From Streptomyces platensis (GTDB lineage: Bacteria > Actinomycetota > Actinomycetes > Streptomycetales > Streptomycetaceae): a DNA stretch of 64,000 nucleotides. The DNA lies in assembly GCF_008704855.1 (NCBI RefSeq), contig NZ_CP023691.1, forward strand, positions 7,316,001 to 7,380,000, read 5' to 3'. Below the pieces are notes generated by a model that worked only from the letters and a program-made list of their open reading frames with translations, searched no databases and was not told the origin of the DNA. Below are positions 34,207 to 42,654 of the stretch, piece after piece; the stretch's first letter is position 1; each line of letters opens with the position of its first letter. Made by a program: the position numbers and the translations under genes.

Positions 34207-35073
34207 GTGGCGGACCCACGGTCGGCAGGGGCACCCACCGTCCTGCGGGTGGTGCTCGGCAAGCGGCTACAGGACCTGCGTGAGAAAGCGGGCCTCTCCT
34301 TCGAGCAGGCCGCCGCGGCCCTCGATGTGACCCACGCCACGATACGGCGGATGGAAAAGGCCGAGGTCGGACTCAAACTCCCCTACGTCGAGAAGCTGCT
34401 GGCGACCTACGGCGTCACCGACGAGAAGGAGATCGAGGGCTTCGTCTCCCTCGCCCGCGAGGCCAACAAGCCCGGCTGGTGGCACCGGTTCCGCGATGTC
34501 CTGCCCGAGTGGTTCAGCGCGTTCGTCAGCCTGGAGAGCGAAGCCAACCTCATCCGGGCCTACCAACCGCACTACATCCCCGGGCTGTTGCAGACCGAGG
34601 ACTATGCCGCCGCCGTCCTGAAGGCCGGGATGCCGCATGCCTCCGCGATGGATATCGACCGTATCGTCGCGCTGCGCATGGAGCGCCAGTCCCTGCTGAC
34701 CCGTGACAACGCCCCGATGCTCTGGGTGGTCATGGACGAGACCGTGCTGCGGCGCCCGATCGGCGGACCGAAGGTGATGCGCGACCAGGTCACCCGGCTC
34801 ATGGAAGCCACCGCGCTGCCGAACGTCCGGCTCCAGATCATGCCCTTCGCCGCGGGCCCGCACCCCGCCATGTACGGCCCCTTCCACATCTTCCGCTTCC
34901 CGATCCCGGAACTCCCGGACATCGCGTACGCGGAAAGCCTCGTCGGAGCCGTGTACTTCGACCAGCGCAACGACGTCTCGCAGTTCCTGGAGGCCCTGGA
35001 CCGGATGTGTGCACAGGCCGCGCCGGCACACACCACCGAGGCCATTCTGGGTGGCTTTCGCAAGGAGATCTGA
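34207..35073 (+). CDS. XRE-family regulator with DUF5753 (Scr1 type)
   Basis: A 288-residue protein. The N-terminal HTH is L-G-K-R-L-Q-D-L-R-E-K-A-G-L-S-F-E-Q-A-A with T-H-A-T-I-R-R-M-E-K-A-E. The ~200-residue C-terminal domain has R-A-Y-Q-P-H-Y-I-P-G-L-L-Q-T-E-D-Y-A and P-N-V-R-L-Q-I-M-P-F, typical of DUF5753. GGAGG lies 9 nt upstream of GTG 34207. The DUF397 gene follows after 3 nt and a methyltransferase after that. Confidence 0.9.
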   Translation: MADPRSAGAPTVLRVVLGKRLQDLREKAGLSFEQAAAALDVTHATIRRMEKAEVGLKLPYVEKLLATYGVTDEKEIEGFVSLAREANKPGWWHRFRDVLPEWFSAFVSLESEANLIRAYQPHYIPGLLQTEDYAAAVLKAGMPHASAMDIDRIVALRMERQSLLTRDNAPMLWVVMDETVLRRPIGGPKVMRDQVTRLMEATALPNVRLQIMPFAAGPHPAMYGPFHIFRFPIPELPDIAYAESLVGAVYFDQRNDVSQFLEALDRMCAQAAPAHTTEAILGGFRKEI

Positions 35074-35076
35074 ACC

Positions 35077-35355
35077 ATGGATCGCATACGCATCTACAAC
35101 GGCATGCCCGCCAAAGAGCTGGGCTCTGAGGGCTGGCACAAGCCGTGGAGCGGCGGCAACGGGGGCGAGTGCGTCGAGGCCATGCGGCTGGGGGACGGCC
35201 GGATAGCGCTGCGGCAGTCGACCGACCCGGACGGCCCTGCCCTGATCTACACCCACCACGAAATGGTGAGCTTCATCGAGGGGGCGAAGGCCGGCCACGC
35301 CGACTTCCTGCTCACGGCGGCGCCGGGCCGGTGCACCGAACGGAGGACGGCATGA
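35077..35355 (+). CDS. DUF397 domain protein
   Basis: A 92-residue small protein. It contains C-V-E-A-M-R-L-G-D-G-R-I-A-L-R-Q-S and F-I-E-G-A-K-A-G-H-A-D-F-L, the core of DUF397. These proteins are partners of the XRE/DUF5753 regulators in Streptomyces (toxin-antitoxin-like or developmental modules). The start is ATG 35077, with AAGGAG just upstream. It overlaps the methyltransferase by ATGA. Confidence 0.9.
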   Translation: MDRIRIYNGMPAKELGSEGWHKPWSGGNGGECVEAMRLGDGRIALRQSTDPDGPALIYTHHEMVSFIEGAKAGHADFLLTAAPGRCTERRTA

Positions 35356-36257
35356 CCGAGCAGGGCATATCCCAGGGGGCGCCGGACGGTGAGCTCCCGG
35401 AGATGGGACCGTACGTCCAGGGGCCGGAGCACTCGGGCTTCTCGGCCGCGGAGATCGACACCAGCCGGCCGCACCCCGCCCGGATGTACGACTACTACCT
35501 CGGCGGCTGGGACAACTACGAGGTCGACCGGGTGGCCGCGGAGCGGGTCATCGAGGTCCACCCCCAGGTACGGCTCAGCGCCCGCGCCAACCGCGCGTTC
35601 CTGCGGCGGGCGGTGCGCGAGCTGGTCGCCGGCGGCATCCGCCAGATCATCGACATCGGCACCGGCATCCCCACCTCGCCCAACACCCATGAGGTCGCCC
35701 GGGAGACCGCCCCCGACACCCGGGTCGTGTACGTCGACAACGACCCCATCGTCGCCACCCACGCCGGCGCCCGGCTGACCAACACCGAGCGCACCGGATT
35801 CGTGCTCGGCGATGTCCGCGACCCCAAGGCGCTGCTGGACCACCCCACCGTCCGGGAACTGATCGACTTCGACCGGCCGGTGGCACTGCTGCTGGTGGCC
35901 GTACTGCACTTCATCCGGGACGACGAGGAACCCGCCGCGCTCATCGCCACCCTGGCCGAGGCACTCCCCGCGGGCAGCCATCTCGTCCTGACCCATGCGA
36001 CCGGTGAGCCCTATGAGGACTACGCCGCGGGCCGCACGGACGAGCGGGCGCGCGACGGCGTGGTGAACGTCTACAAGAGCGCCACCGCCACCCTCAATCT
36101 GCGGTCGAAGGCCGAGGTGGAGCCGCTCTTCGGGCCGTTCGCCCTGCTGGACCCGGGTGTCGTACGGGTGCCGCTGTGGCGGCCGGACGGCCCGGTGCCC
36201 GGCCCGAAGGAGCTCAACGACACCGTTTTCTACGGTGGAGTGGGCCGCAAGAGCTGA
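35352..36257 (+). CDS. SAM-dependent methyltransferase (DUF574 type)
   Basis: A 301-residue protein. It has R-P-H-P-A-R-M-Y-D-Y-Y-L-G-G-W-D-N-Y, F-L-R-R-A-V-R-E-L, the SAM-binding I-I-D-I-G-T-G-I-P-T-S-P-N-T-H-E-V-A and V-V-Y-V-D-N-D-P-I-V. These are the marks of the DUF574 methyltransferase family common in actinomycetes, whose substrates are unknown. ATG 35352 overlaps the DUF397 stop, so it is a third member of that unit. Confidence 0.9.
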   Translation: MTEQGISQGAPDGELPEMGPYVQGPEHSGFSAAEIDTSRPHPARMYDYYLGGWDNYEVDRVAAERVIEVHPQVRLSARANRAFLRRAVRELVAGGIRQIIDIGTGIPTSPNTHEVARETAPDTRVVYVDNDPIVATHAGARLTNTERTGFVLGDVRDPKALLDHPTVRELIDFDRPVALLLVAVLHFIRDDEEPAALIATLAEALPAGSHLVLTHATGEPYEDYAAGRTDERARDGVVNVYKSATATLNLRSKAEVEPLFGPFALLDPGVVRVPLWRPDGPVPGPKELNDTVFYGGVGRKS

Positions 36258-36298
36258 CCGGCCGGGGCGCCCGGCCGGTCGGCGCTCCGTCGCCCCGG

Positions 36299-37315
36299 CT
36301 ACGCCCCCGTGGGCGACACCTGGGCATCCGGCGGGCCCGGGATCCGGTGCCCGTCACCGCCCGGCGGCGCCGTGAGCGGGGCCGTCGCCTTGGCGCGGAG
36401 GGCCGCGTGCAGCTCCTCGGGCCCGACGAGGGCGGTGTGGGTGCCGCGCGAGGTACAGGCATACGCCCCCGCGACGGCGCCCAGGCGCGCACACTCCTCC
36501 AGGTCCCGGCCCGCCAGCCTGCCGTAGAGGAAGCCGCTGGTGAAGGCGTCGCCCGCGCCATTGCTGTCCACGACGGGGCCGGGCGGGACCACGGCCGGCA
36601 CCAGGCGTGGGGTGCGGTCGTCGGCGCTGAGGAGGTAGGCGCCGCCCGCCCCGGCCGTGGCGATCACCGCCTCGGCGCGCCCCTCGTGCAGGATCTCCCG
36701 CATCACGACCGCGATCCGTTCACTCGCCCCGGCCGTACTGAGGAACACCAGGTCGGAGCGGAGTGCGAACTCCCGATGATGGTCCGTCAGCCCGTCCCAG
36801 TCCTGGAGATCCGTGGAGACGGGGAGGCCCAGCGCCTCGATGTCGTCGTACAGGAAACGGGCGAAGTTCATGATCGACAGGTGGACGTGCCGGGCGCGGC
36901 GCAGCGGGGGCAGATAGTGCTCCGGCGGCATCCGCAGCTCGGCCGGGTCCCGGGCGTCGTAGAACGACATCCGGCGGCCGTCCGGGGCGACGAGGTTGAC
37001 CGCACGCCGGGTGCCGTGCGGAGAGATCAGCGGCCGGAAGTCGACGCCGCTGCCGGCCATCCGCTCGCGGACCAGAGTGCCCGGATGGTCGTCGCCGATG
37101 AAGTCCACGAACCCGGTGGTGAGCCCGAGCGCCGCGCAGCCCAGCGCGACACCGGTACCGGTGTGCCCCGCCCCTTCGTACAGCGGCGGGACCGCGTACG
37201 AATCGGCGAGCGGCACCGGCAGCGCGCCGACCGACACGACGGTGTCCACGCCCGACCCGCCGACGACGAGGACGTCATAGGCGTCATACGGCTCAGAAAC
37301 CTGCTGGAATGTCAC
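36299..37315 (-). CDS. PfkB family carbohydrate kinase
   Basis: A 338-residue sugar or nucleoside kinase. It has V-V-G-G-S-G-V-D at the N-terminus, G-G-A-Y-L-L and the ATP/anion-hole motif D-S-N-G-A-G-D-A-F-T-S-G-F, with the catalytic Asp. The substrate is not evident. GTG 37315 follows AGGGA; an exact-period tandem repeat lies 11-50 nt upstream of the start. Confidence 0.87.
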   Translation of the reverse strand: MTFQQVSEPYDAYDVLVVGGSGVDTVVSVGALPVPLADSYAVPPLYEGAGHTGTGVALGCAALGLTTGFVDFIGDDHPGTLVRERMAGSGVDFRPLISPHGTRRAVNLVAPDGRRMSFYDARDPAELRMPPEHYLPPLRRARHVHLSIMNFARFLYDDIEALGLPVSTDLQDWDGLTDHHREFALRSDLVFLSTAGASERIAVVMREILHEGRAEAVIATAGAGGAYLLSADDRTPRLVPAVVPPGPVVDSNGAGDAFTSGFLYGRLAGRDLEECARLGAVAGAYACTSRGTHTALVGPEELHAALRAKATAPLTAPPGGDGHRIPGPPDAQVSPTGA

Positions 37316-37325
37316 AAGCGTCCCT

Positions 37326-37365
37326 GAATCCCTTGCTGGTGAGACGAATCCCCTGCTGGTGAGAC
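37326..37365. repeat. 20-bp tandem direct repeat ahead of the PfkB gene
   Basis: GAATCCCTTGCTGGTGAGAC (37326-37345) and GAATCCCCTGCTGGTGAGAC (37346-37365) are adjacent and differ at one base. They occupy the 5' untranslated or promoter region of the minus-strand kinase gene; a partial third copy (CCTGCTGG, 37300-37307) lies at its codons 3-5. Confidence 0.85.
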
Positions 37366-37719
37366 CGTTTGCGGACGAGGTGCATCCGCTGCCGGGAGTC
37401 TAGACGCAGGCTCGTCCCATGACGGGATGTCAGAGAATCCGGTGACACGAGGGAGGAAGGGACGCACAAGAAGCCGAGTCGGTGATCTGTGGCCAAGGGT
37501 GAACGGGCGACGGCGGAGGACCGCGGGAGCGGCCGGAACACCGCGAATCGGTGGGCGGAACGGGCCGTTGACACCGCCGCCGAGCGCACTGAAGTGTGGG
37601 CCCGACAGTGATCTTTTCCGCGGACGGTGCGCAGCTGCCGGCCAGGTGTAAGGGGCCGGGGACAGGAACGAGCGGGCCGTACGGCTCCCGGACCACGCCG
37701 TCGGGGGAGCGAGGCAACG

Positions 37720-37818
37720 GTGACAGAGCACTCCAATGGCGGGCGCACCGCGATCGTGATCGGCGGCGGGCCCGCCGGGATGCCGGCCGTCACCGCACTG
37801 CTCGACCGGGTCGAGCCG
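37720..37818 (+). pseudogene. N-terminal fragment of an FAD/NAD-binding oxidoreductase
   Basis: GTG 37720, after a GAGG, opens M-T-E-H-S-N-G-G-R-T-A-I-V-I-G-G-G-P-A-G with a good dinucleotide-binding GxGxxG pattern and the following helix. The similarity stops after about 30 residues and the frame continues as unrelated Pro/Arg-rich sequence into the MBL gene. It looks like the stub of a deleted flavoprotein gene. The remaining 37366-38148 holds no other recognisable gene. Confidence 0.45.
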
Positions 37819-38148
37819 CTGTCGCCCGGCGCCCGTCCCGCCGACCCCCGACGCCCCGGCTCGCCTCCCGCCACCCCCGCGTCCAGGCCCGGCCCCGCCC
37901 GCCCCCGTCACCGCAATGGACGCCTCCCGGTGGCCGCGGCGAAAGAGACCACCGGCAGGCCCGGGAAAGGTCACACCGTTCGCCAGGAATGCGACGGCCG
38001 GTCGCGCGGTTTGTGTCTGCGGGTGATGGTGTTGAGTCCGGGCGTCGTGGTGCGGAAACCGTACGACGGTGCCGAGTGGCGCGGTGTGCCGGAACCCACC
38101 GCCCATGCGGCCCGTTCACTTCGCGACTGCCCTGACCATGGAGGTGCC

Positions 38149-39324
38149 GTGACCGGTTCCCGACCCCGCCGCACTCGACTTTCCGCGCTGCGGCCCGCGA
38201 GCTTCGGAATCGCACCCACCGGGGAGCGGCTGGCCAGGATGCGCAGGTCGCCCCAGTTCGTGGACGGCCAGTTCCGCAACCCCGTGCCGACCAGGCAGCT
38301 GCTGCACGGCTCCGCGCTGCCGATGGCGCGTACCCAGCTGAGCCGGGAGGGCCGGCTGCGCCGGGCGCCGGTCGGGCCGATTCCGGTGTACCGTCCGACC
38401 GCCGCCGACTGGGGCCAGCCGCCCGCTTCCGGGCTGCGGCTCACCTGGATGGGCCATTCGAGCGTGCTGGCCGAGATAGACGGGCAGCGGGTGCTCTTCG
38501 ACCCGGTCTGGGGCGAGCGCTGTTCGCCGTTCACCTGGGCCGGTCCCCAGCGGCTGCACCCGGTGCCCCTCGCACTGGACGAGCTGGACCCGGTCGATGC
38601 CGTGGTGATCTCACACGACCACTACGACCATCTCGACATGTCGACGGTCCAGGTCCTGGCCGGTACCGGCGCGGCCTTCGTCGTACCGCTCGGCATCGGC
38701 GCCGACCTGGAGTTCTGGGGAGTGCCCGCGGAGCGGATCACCGAGCTCGACTGGCACGAGTCCACCCGCGTCGGCGGCCTGACCCTCACGGCCACCCCTG
38801 CCCAGCATTTCTGCGGCCGCGGGCTGCGCGGACCGCAGCACACCCTGTGGGCCTCCTGGGTGGTCGCGGGCCCCGAGCACCGGATCTTCCACAGCGGCGA
38901 TACCGGCTACTTCTCCGGCTTCGCGGAGATCAGCGCGGCGCACGGCCCGTTCGACGCCACGATGATCCAGATCGGCGCGTACAGCGACTTCTGGCCGGAC
39001 ATCCACATGACCCCCGAAGAGGGCGTCCGGGCCCACCTCGACCTCCAGGGCGGCGAGCCGCGCGGGGTGCTGCTGCCGATCCATTGGGGCACGTTCAACC
39101 TCGCCCCGCACCCCTGGGCGGAGCCTGCCGAACGCACACTGGCCGCCGGCCGTAGGTCCGGGGTCGACACGGCCCACCCCAGACCCGGCGAGCCCTTCGA
39201 GCCCGCCGAGCCGGCGGCCGTCTATCCGTGGTGGCGGGCGATCGCGGTGCCGCCCGTCCATGGCTGGCCCGCCTGGCCGTCGGCGGTGTCCCCCACCGAC
39301 GTGGGCCTCGCCGCGGACCGCTGA
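38149..39324 (+). CDS. MBL-fold metallohydrolase (UlaG / NAPE-PLD like)
   Basis: A 391-residue metallo-beta-lactamase fold enzyme. It has L-T-W-M-G-H-S-S-V-L, the metal site V-I-S-H-D-H-Y-D-H-L-D, F-H-S-G-D-T-G-Y and I-H-W-G-T-F-N-L. This arrangement matches the RomA/UlaG/NAPE-PLD-like group, which hydrolyses phosphodiesters or lactones. GTG 38149 has GGAGG 4 nt upstream. The frame is open upstream of 38149 for a further ~500 nt, but that part does not resemble the family. No signal peptide is seen. Confidence 0.88.
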   Translation: MTGSRPRRTRLSALRPASFGIAPTGERLARMRRSPQFVDGQFRNPVPTRQLLHGSALPMARTQLSREGRLRRAPVGPIPVYRPTAADWGQPPASGLRLTWMGHSSVLAEIDGQRVLFDPVWGERCSPFTWAGPQRLHPVPLALDELDPVDAVVISHDHYDHLDMSTVQVLAGTGAAFVVPLGIGADLEFWGVPAERITELDWHESTRVGGLTLTATPAQHFCGRGLRGPQHTLWASWVVAGPEHRIFHSGDTGYFSGFAEISAAHGPFDATMIQIGAYSDFWPDIHMTPEEGVRAHLDLQGGEPRGVLLPIHWGTFNLAPHPWAEPAERTLAAGRRSGVDTAHPRPGEPFEPAEPAAVYPWWRAIAVPPVHGWPAWPSAVSPTDVGLAADR

Positions 39325-39441
39325 GCCCGCACCGGAGACCACCCGCTCGCCCTGCCCCGCCCCGGAGATAGCGCTCGCCCTGCCCGGCCTCCCCAGACAA
39401 CCCCCTTGCCGTGCCCGCCACACGGCGATGAGGATGACGCC

Positions 39442-40305
39442 ATGCCTGCCTTCGCCGCTCCGGACGGGACCCAACTCGCCTATCACGTCGTGGGCGAGGG
39501 CGAGCCGCTGCTCTGCCTGCCCGGTGGGCCCATGCGGGCCTCCGGCTACCTCGGCGATCTCGGTGGACTGTCCGAGCGCCGCCGGCTGATCAAGCTCGAT
39601 CTGCGCGGCACCGGCGACTCCGCCCGCCCCGCCGACCCGGCGACCTACCGCTGCGACCGGCAGGTCGCCGATGTCGAAGCCCTCCGGGTGCACCTCGGGC
39701 TGGACCGGGTCGACCTCCTCGCGCACTCGGCGGCCGGCGACCTGGCGCTCCTCTACGCGGCCCGGCATCCGCAGCGCATCCGTACCCTCGCCCTGATCAC
39801 CGCGCGCGCCCGCGCTCTCGGTGTCGACTTCACCGAGGCGCACCGCCGGGAGGCGGCCGCCCTGCGCACCGCCGAGCCCTGGTTCGGGGCCGCGTACGGC
39901 GCCTATGAACGGGTCTGGGCCGGCTCCGTGGCCGACGCCGACTGGGACGCCATCGCCCCCTTCTTCTACGGCCGTTGGGACGCGGCCGCGCAGGCGCATG
40001 CCGCGTCCGAGGTGGCGCAGACCCACGAGGAGGCCGCGGAGATCTATGCGTCCGGTGGCGCCTTCGCCCCTGAGGAAGCCCGCGCCGCCGTCGCGGGCAT
40101 GGGCGCGCGGGTCCTGCTGCTCGCCGGTGAAGTGGACAGCGGCCCGCTTCCCCGTATCGCGGCGGACATCGCGCAGCTGATCCCCCGGGCCGAACTGGTC
40201 ATTCAGCCGGGCGCCGGCCACTACCCCTGGCTCGACGATCCCGGCCGCTTCACCCGGACCGTCGCGGCGTTCCTCGGTCAGGAGCCTGCCGGGCTCGCCG
40301 TCTGA
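39442..40305 (+). CDS. Alpha/beta hydrolase
   Basis: A 287-residue hydrolase. It has C-L-P-G-G-P-M-R-A as oxyanion region, D-L-R-G-T-G-D-S, the nucleophile elbow A-H-S-A-A-G-D (Gly-x-Ser-x-Gly is altered to His-Ser-Ala-Ala-Gly) and the catalytic His in G-A-G-H-Y-P-W. GEVDSG carries the acid. It resembles proline-iminopeptidase-like enzymes. GAGG lies 11 nt before ATG 39442. Only 3 bp separate its stop from that of the convergent TetR gene. Confidence 0.85.
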   Translation: MPAFAAPDGTQLAYHVVGEGEPLLCLPGGPMRASGYLGDLGGLSERRRLIKLDLRGTGDSARPADPATYRCDRQVADVEALRVHLGLDRVDLLAHSAAGDLALLYAARHPQRIRTLALITARARALGVDFTEAHRREAAALRTAEPWFGAAYGAYERVWAGSVADADWDAIAPFFYGRWDAAAQAHAASEVAQTHEEAAEIYASGGAFAPEEARAAVAGMGARVLLLAGEVDSGPLPRIAADIAQLIPRAELVIQPGAGHYPWLDDPGRFTRTVAAFLGQEPAGLAV

Positions 40306-40308
40306 CGC

Positions 40309-40929
40309 TTATTCGGCGCCCTGTTCCGAGGTGCGGGCGGCGCGCCGGGCGGGTGGCTGCCAGCCGCGTTCCAGCAGGTCGAAGGCGGCGTCGAGGGCCG
40401 CGCGGGGGTCTTCCTGGCCACGGGCGAGGGCGAGCGCTTCGAGGGCGAAGTGCGCGAGTGCGGCGCTGGCCGGGTCGTCCTCGGGGGCGCCGGCGTCGGC
40501 GGCGATGGCCTGCGCGAGGGTGGTTTCGTGCCGCATCCACATGCGGTGGCCGTAGTCACGGAGTGCCGGGGTGCTCGTGACGAGCTGTCGGAACCGGGCG
40601 AACGCGGGGTCGGTGGCGGTGCCGAGATGGCAGCGCAGGAGGTGGTCCCGCAGAGCGGCGGGAACGGACCGGCTGGCGGGGCGCTCGCGGACGGCCGCGA
40701 CCAGGGCGGCCTCGTGGTCGCTGTCCGCGTCGAAGACCAGGGCTTCCTTGCCGGGGAAGTGCTTGAAGAGCGTCGTGGTGGAGACATCGGCGGCTTCGGC
40801 GATGTCCTTGATGCTGACCTGGTCATAGCCGCGTTCGAGAAACAGCCGCAGTGCCGCGTCGGCCAGCGCCTGGCGGGTGGCGGCCTTCTTGCGCTCGCGG
40901 CGGCCGAGGGGCTGTGTCGTCTCACTCAC
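40309..40929 (-). CDS. TetR family regulator
   Basis: A 206-residue repressor. The HTH is A-T-R-Q-A-L-A-D-A-A-L-R-L-F-L-E-R-G-Y-D with V-S-I-K-D-I-A-E-A-A-D-V-S-T-T-T-L-F-K-H-F. GTG 40929 has GGAG upstream. It is divergent from the TetX-like monooxygenase gene across a 233-bp region with an AT-rich palindrome, so it probably represses that gene and itself. Confidence 0.92.
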   Translation of the reverse strand: MSETTQPLGRRERKKAATRQALADAALRLFLERGYDQVSIKDIAEAADVSTTTLFKHFPGKEALVFDADSDHEAALVAAVRERPASRSVPAALRDHLLRCHLGTATDPAFARFRQLVTSTPALRDYGHRMWMRHETTLAQAIAADAGAPEDDPASAALAHFALEALALARGQEDPRAALDAAFDLLERGWQPPARRAARTSEQGAE

Positions 40930-40958
40930 GGCTCCACCCTACCCTCTGGTTGCCCGAG

Positions 40959-40988
40959 TTAAAAAGTTGACTCGTTGCACTTTTTTAA
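40959..40988. promoter_or_regulatory. Probable TetR operator
   Basis: TTAAAAAGT (40959-40967) and ACTTTTTTAA (40979-40988) are inverted, with one extra T in the right arm and an 11-nt spacer. TTGACT at 40967-40972 may be a -35 element inside it. The stretch stands out as AT-rich against the surrounding >70% GC and lies between the divergent tetR-type and monooxygenase genes. Confidence 0.6.
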
Positions 40989-41162
40989 TCGGTGTGCTCT
41001 TCTGGGTGAGCCGGGAGCACAGGCCGGGTCCCGACCGGGCCCCGGAGTCACCGCCCCGGTGAACCGAGCGCTGCCACCGGCCCGTTGACGCCCGAGACCG
41101 GTCCGACGGTCCGGCGTGCAGCCGCTCATCCCACCCGACCGCACCCAGCGGAGGAATCACCC

Positions 41163-42353
41163 ATGCCCACCACCCGCACCCACGCCCCGCAGATCGCCAT
41201 CGTCGGCGCCGGCCCCGGCGGTCTGACCTGTGCCCGCGTCCTCCAGCGCCACGGCATCGACGTCACCGTCTACGACCGGGACGCCTCCGCCGACGCCCGC
41301 AACCAGGGCGGCACCCTGGACCTGCACGCGGACTCCGGACAGATCGCCCTGCGGGAAGCCGGACTTCTCGACGACTTCCACGCCCTGGCCCGTCCCGAGG
41401 GCCAGGCCCAGCGGATGCTCACCCGCCATGGCGAGGTGCTCGTCGACTACCGCCCCACCAGCGACGAGGACGCCGCCCCCGAGATCGACCGCGGGCAACT
41501 CCGCACCCTGCTGGCGGACTCCCTCGCACCCGGCACCCTCCGGTGGGGCCACACCCTCACCTCCGCCACCCCGGGCCCGGCCGGTACCCACCGCCTCACC
41601 TTCGACCACGGCGTCACCAGGGACGTCGACCTCGTCATCGGTGCGGACGGCGCCTGGTCCCGGGTGCGACCGCTGGTCAGCGACGCCACGCCCGTCTACA
41701 CCGGCGTGACCTTCCTGGAGGCCCGCTACGACGAGGTCGACACCGCGCACCCCGCCGTCGCCGAACTCGTCGGTGACGGCAACGTCTTCGCCACCGGCGA
41801 CCACAAGGGCCTGATCGGCCAGCGCAACAGCAACCAGCACGTCCGCGCGTACATCGCCCTCAAGGACGACGCGGACTGGTACCGCGCCGCCGGCATCGAC
41901 CTCGATGACACCGACGCCGTACGCGCCGCGCTGCTCCGGGCCTTCACCGGCTGGGACGAGCGGCTCCTCGTCCTGATCACCGACAACGACGGCCCGTACG
42001 TCAACCGGCCGCTGTTCGTCCTCCCGGCCCCGCACACCTGGCCCCACACCCCGGGCGTCACCCTGCTCGGGGACGCCGCCCATCTGATGGCTCCCCTGGG
42101 TGGTTACGGTGCCAACTTCGCCATGCTCGACGGCTGCGAACTCGCGTTGGCCCTCGCCCGCCATGACACCCACGACGAGGCCGTCACCGTCTATGAACGG
42201 ACCATGATGTCCCGCGCCGCCGCGGTCGGTGACGGCGCCGAGGCCCTGGCGGGCGTCTTCGGGCCGGGGGACCGCGACCGCTCCGATGTCCCCGACTTCG
42301 CCGAGGCCAAGGAGCGGTACCGGCAGGGGGCCGCCGCATATCGCAGCCGGTGA
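41163..42353 (+). CDS. FAD-dependent monooxygenase, TetX-like
   Basis: A 396-residue class A flavin monooxygenase. It has I-V-G-A-G-P-G-G-L-T-C-A-R-V-L-Q-R-H-G-I, then D-A-R-N-Q-G-G-T-L-D-L-H and S-G-Q-I-A-L-R-E-A-G-L-L, the FAD-binding L-L-G-D-A-A-H-L-M-A-P-L-G-G-Y-G-A-N and V-I-G-A-D-G-A-W-S. The G-G-T-L-D-L-H-x-x-S-G-Q block is strongly shared with TetX-type tetracycline-inactivating enzymes, but many family members have other substrates. GGAGG precedes ATG 41163. It is paired with the divergent TetR repressor. Confidence 0.88.
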   Translation: MPTTRTHAPQIAIVGAGPGGLTCARVLQRHGIDVTVYDRDASADARNQGGTLDLHADSGQIALREAGLLDDFHALARPEGQAQRMLTRHGEVLVDYRPTSDEDAAPEIDRGQLRTLLADSLAPGTLRWGHTLTSATPGPAGTHRLTFDHGVTRDVDLVIGADGAWSRVRPLVSDATPVYTGVTFLEARYDEVDTAHPAVAELVGDGNVFATGDHKGLIGQRNSNQHVRAYIALKDDADWYRAAGIDLDDTDAVRAALLRAFTGWDERLLVLITDNDGPYVNRPLFVLPAPHTWPHTPGVTLLGDAAHLMAPLGGYGANFAMLDGCELALALARHDTHDEAVTVYERTMMSRAAAVGDGAEALAGVFGPGDRDRSDVPDFAEAKERYRQGAAAYRSR

Positions 42354-42364
42354 CCCGTCGTGGG

Positions 42365-42652
42365 TCAGCCGACACTGTCCTGAGGCGCCGGGTGGGCGTG
42401 CATGCCCAGGCGGCCGATCCGGCGCAGGGCGAGGAGCCCGCCGATGCCCGGAAGGACGGCGATCGCCCTGGCAGCCGTGTCGATACGGTCCAGCCGCCAC
42501 ACCGCGATCACGACGAACAGGTAGGCGCAGCCGTGGAGGGGGCCCATCAGGGAGCTGAGCGGCTTGAGGTGGGCGGTGGCGAGGTTGACCAGCAGCACGA
42601 TCAGCGAAACGAGTTCCCCGTGCGCGGCCACCCGTAGATACCTTCGGCGCAT
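42365..42652 (-). CDS. DUF3817-like integral membrane protein
   Basis: A 95-residue protein with two to three hydrophobic helices (LVSLIVLLVNLA, MGPLHGCAYLFVVIAVW, AIAVLPGIGGLLAL). The G-P-L-H-G-C-A-Y-L-F pattern matches DUF3817. ATG 42652 lies 2 nt after the stop of the upstream membrane protein gene, so the two are one operon. Confidence 0.78.
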   Translation of the reverse strand: MRRRYLRVAAHGELVSLIVLLVNLATAHLKPLSSLMGPLHGCAYLFVVIAVWRLDRIDTAARAIAVLPGIGGLLALRRIGRLGMHAHPAPQDSVG

Positions 42653-42654
42653 GG

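Noticed and set aside
41163..42353. Calling the monooxygenase a tetracycline-resistance gene.
   Set aside because: Motif similarity to TetX alone does not establish the substrate; kept as a hypothesis only.
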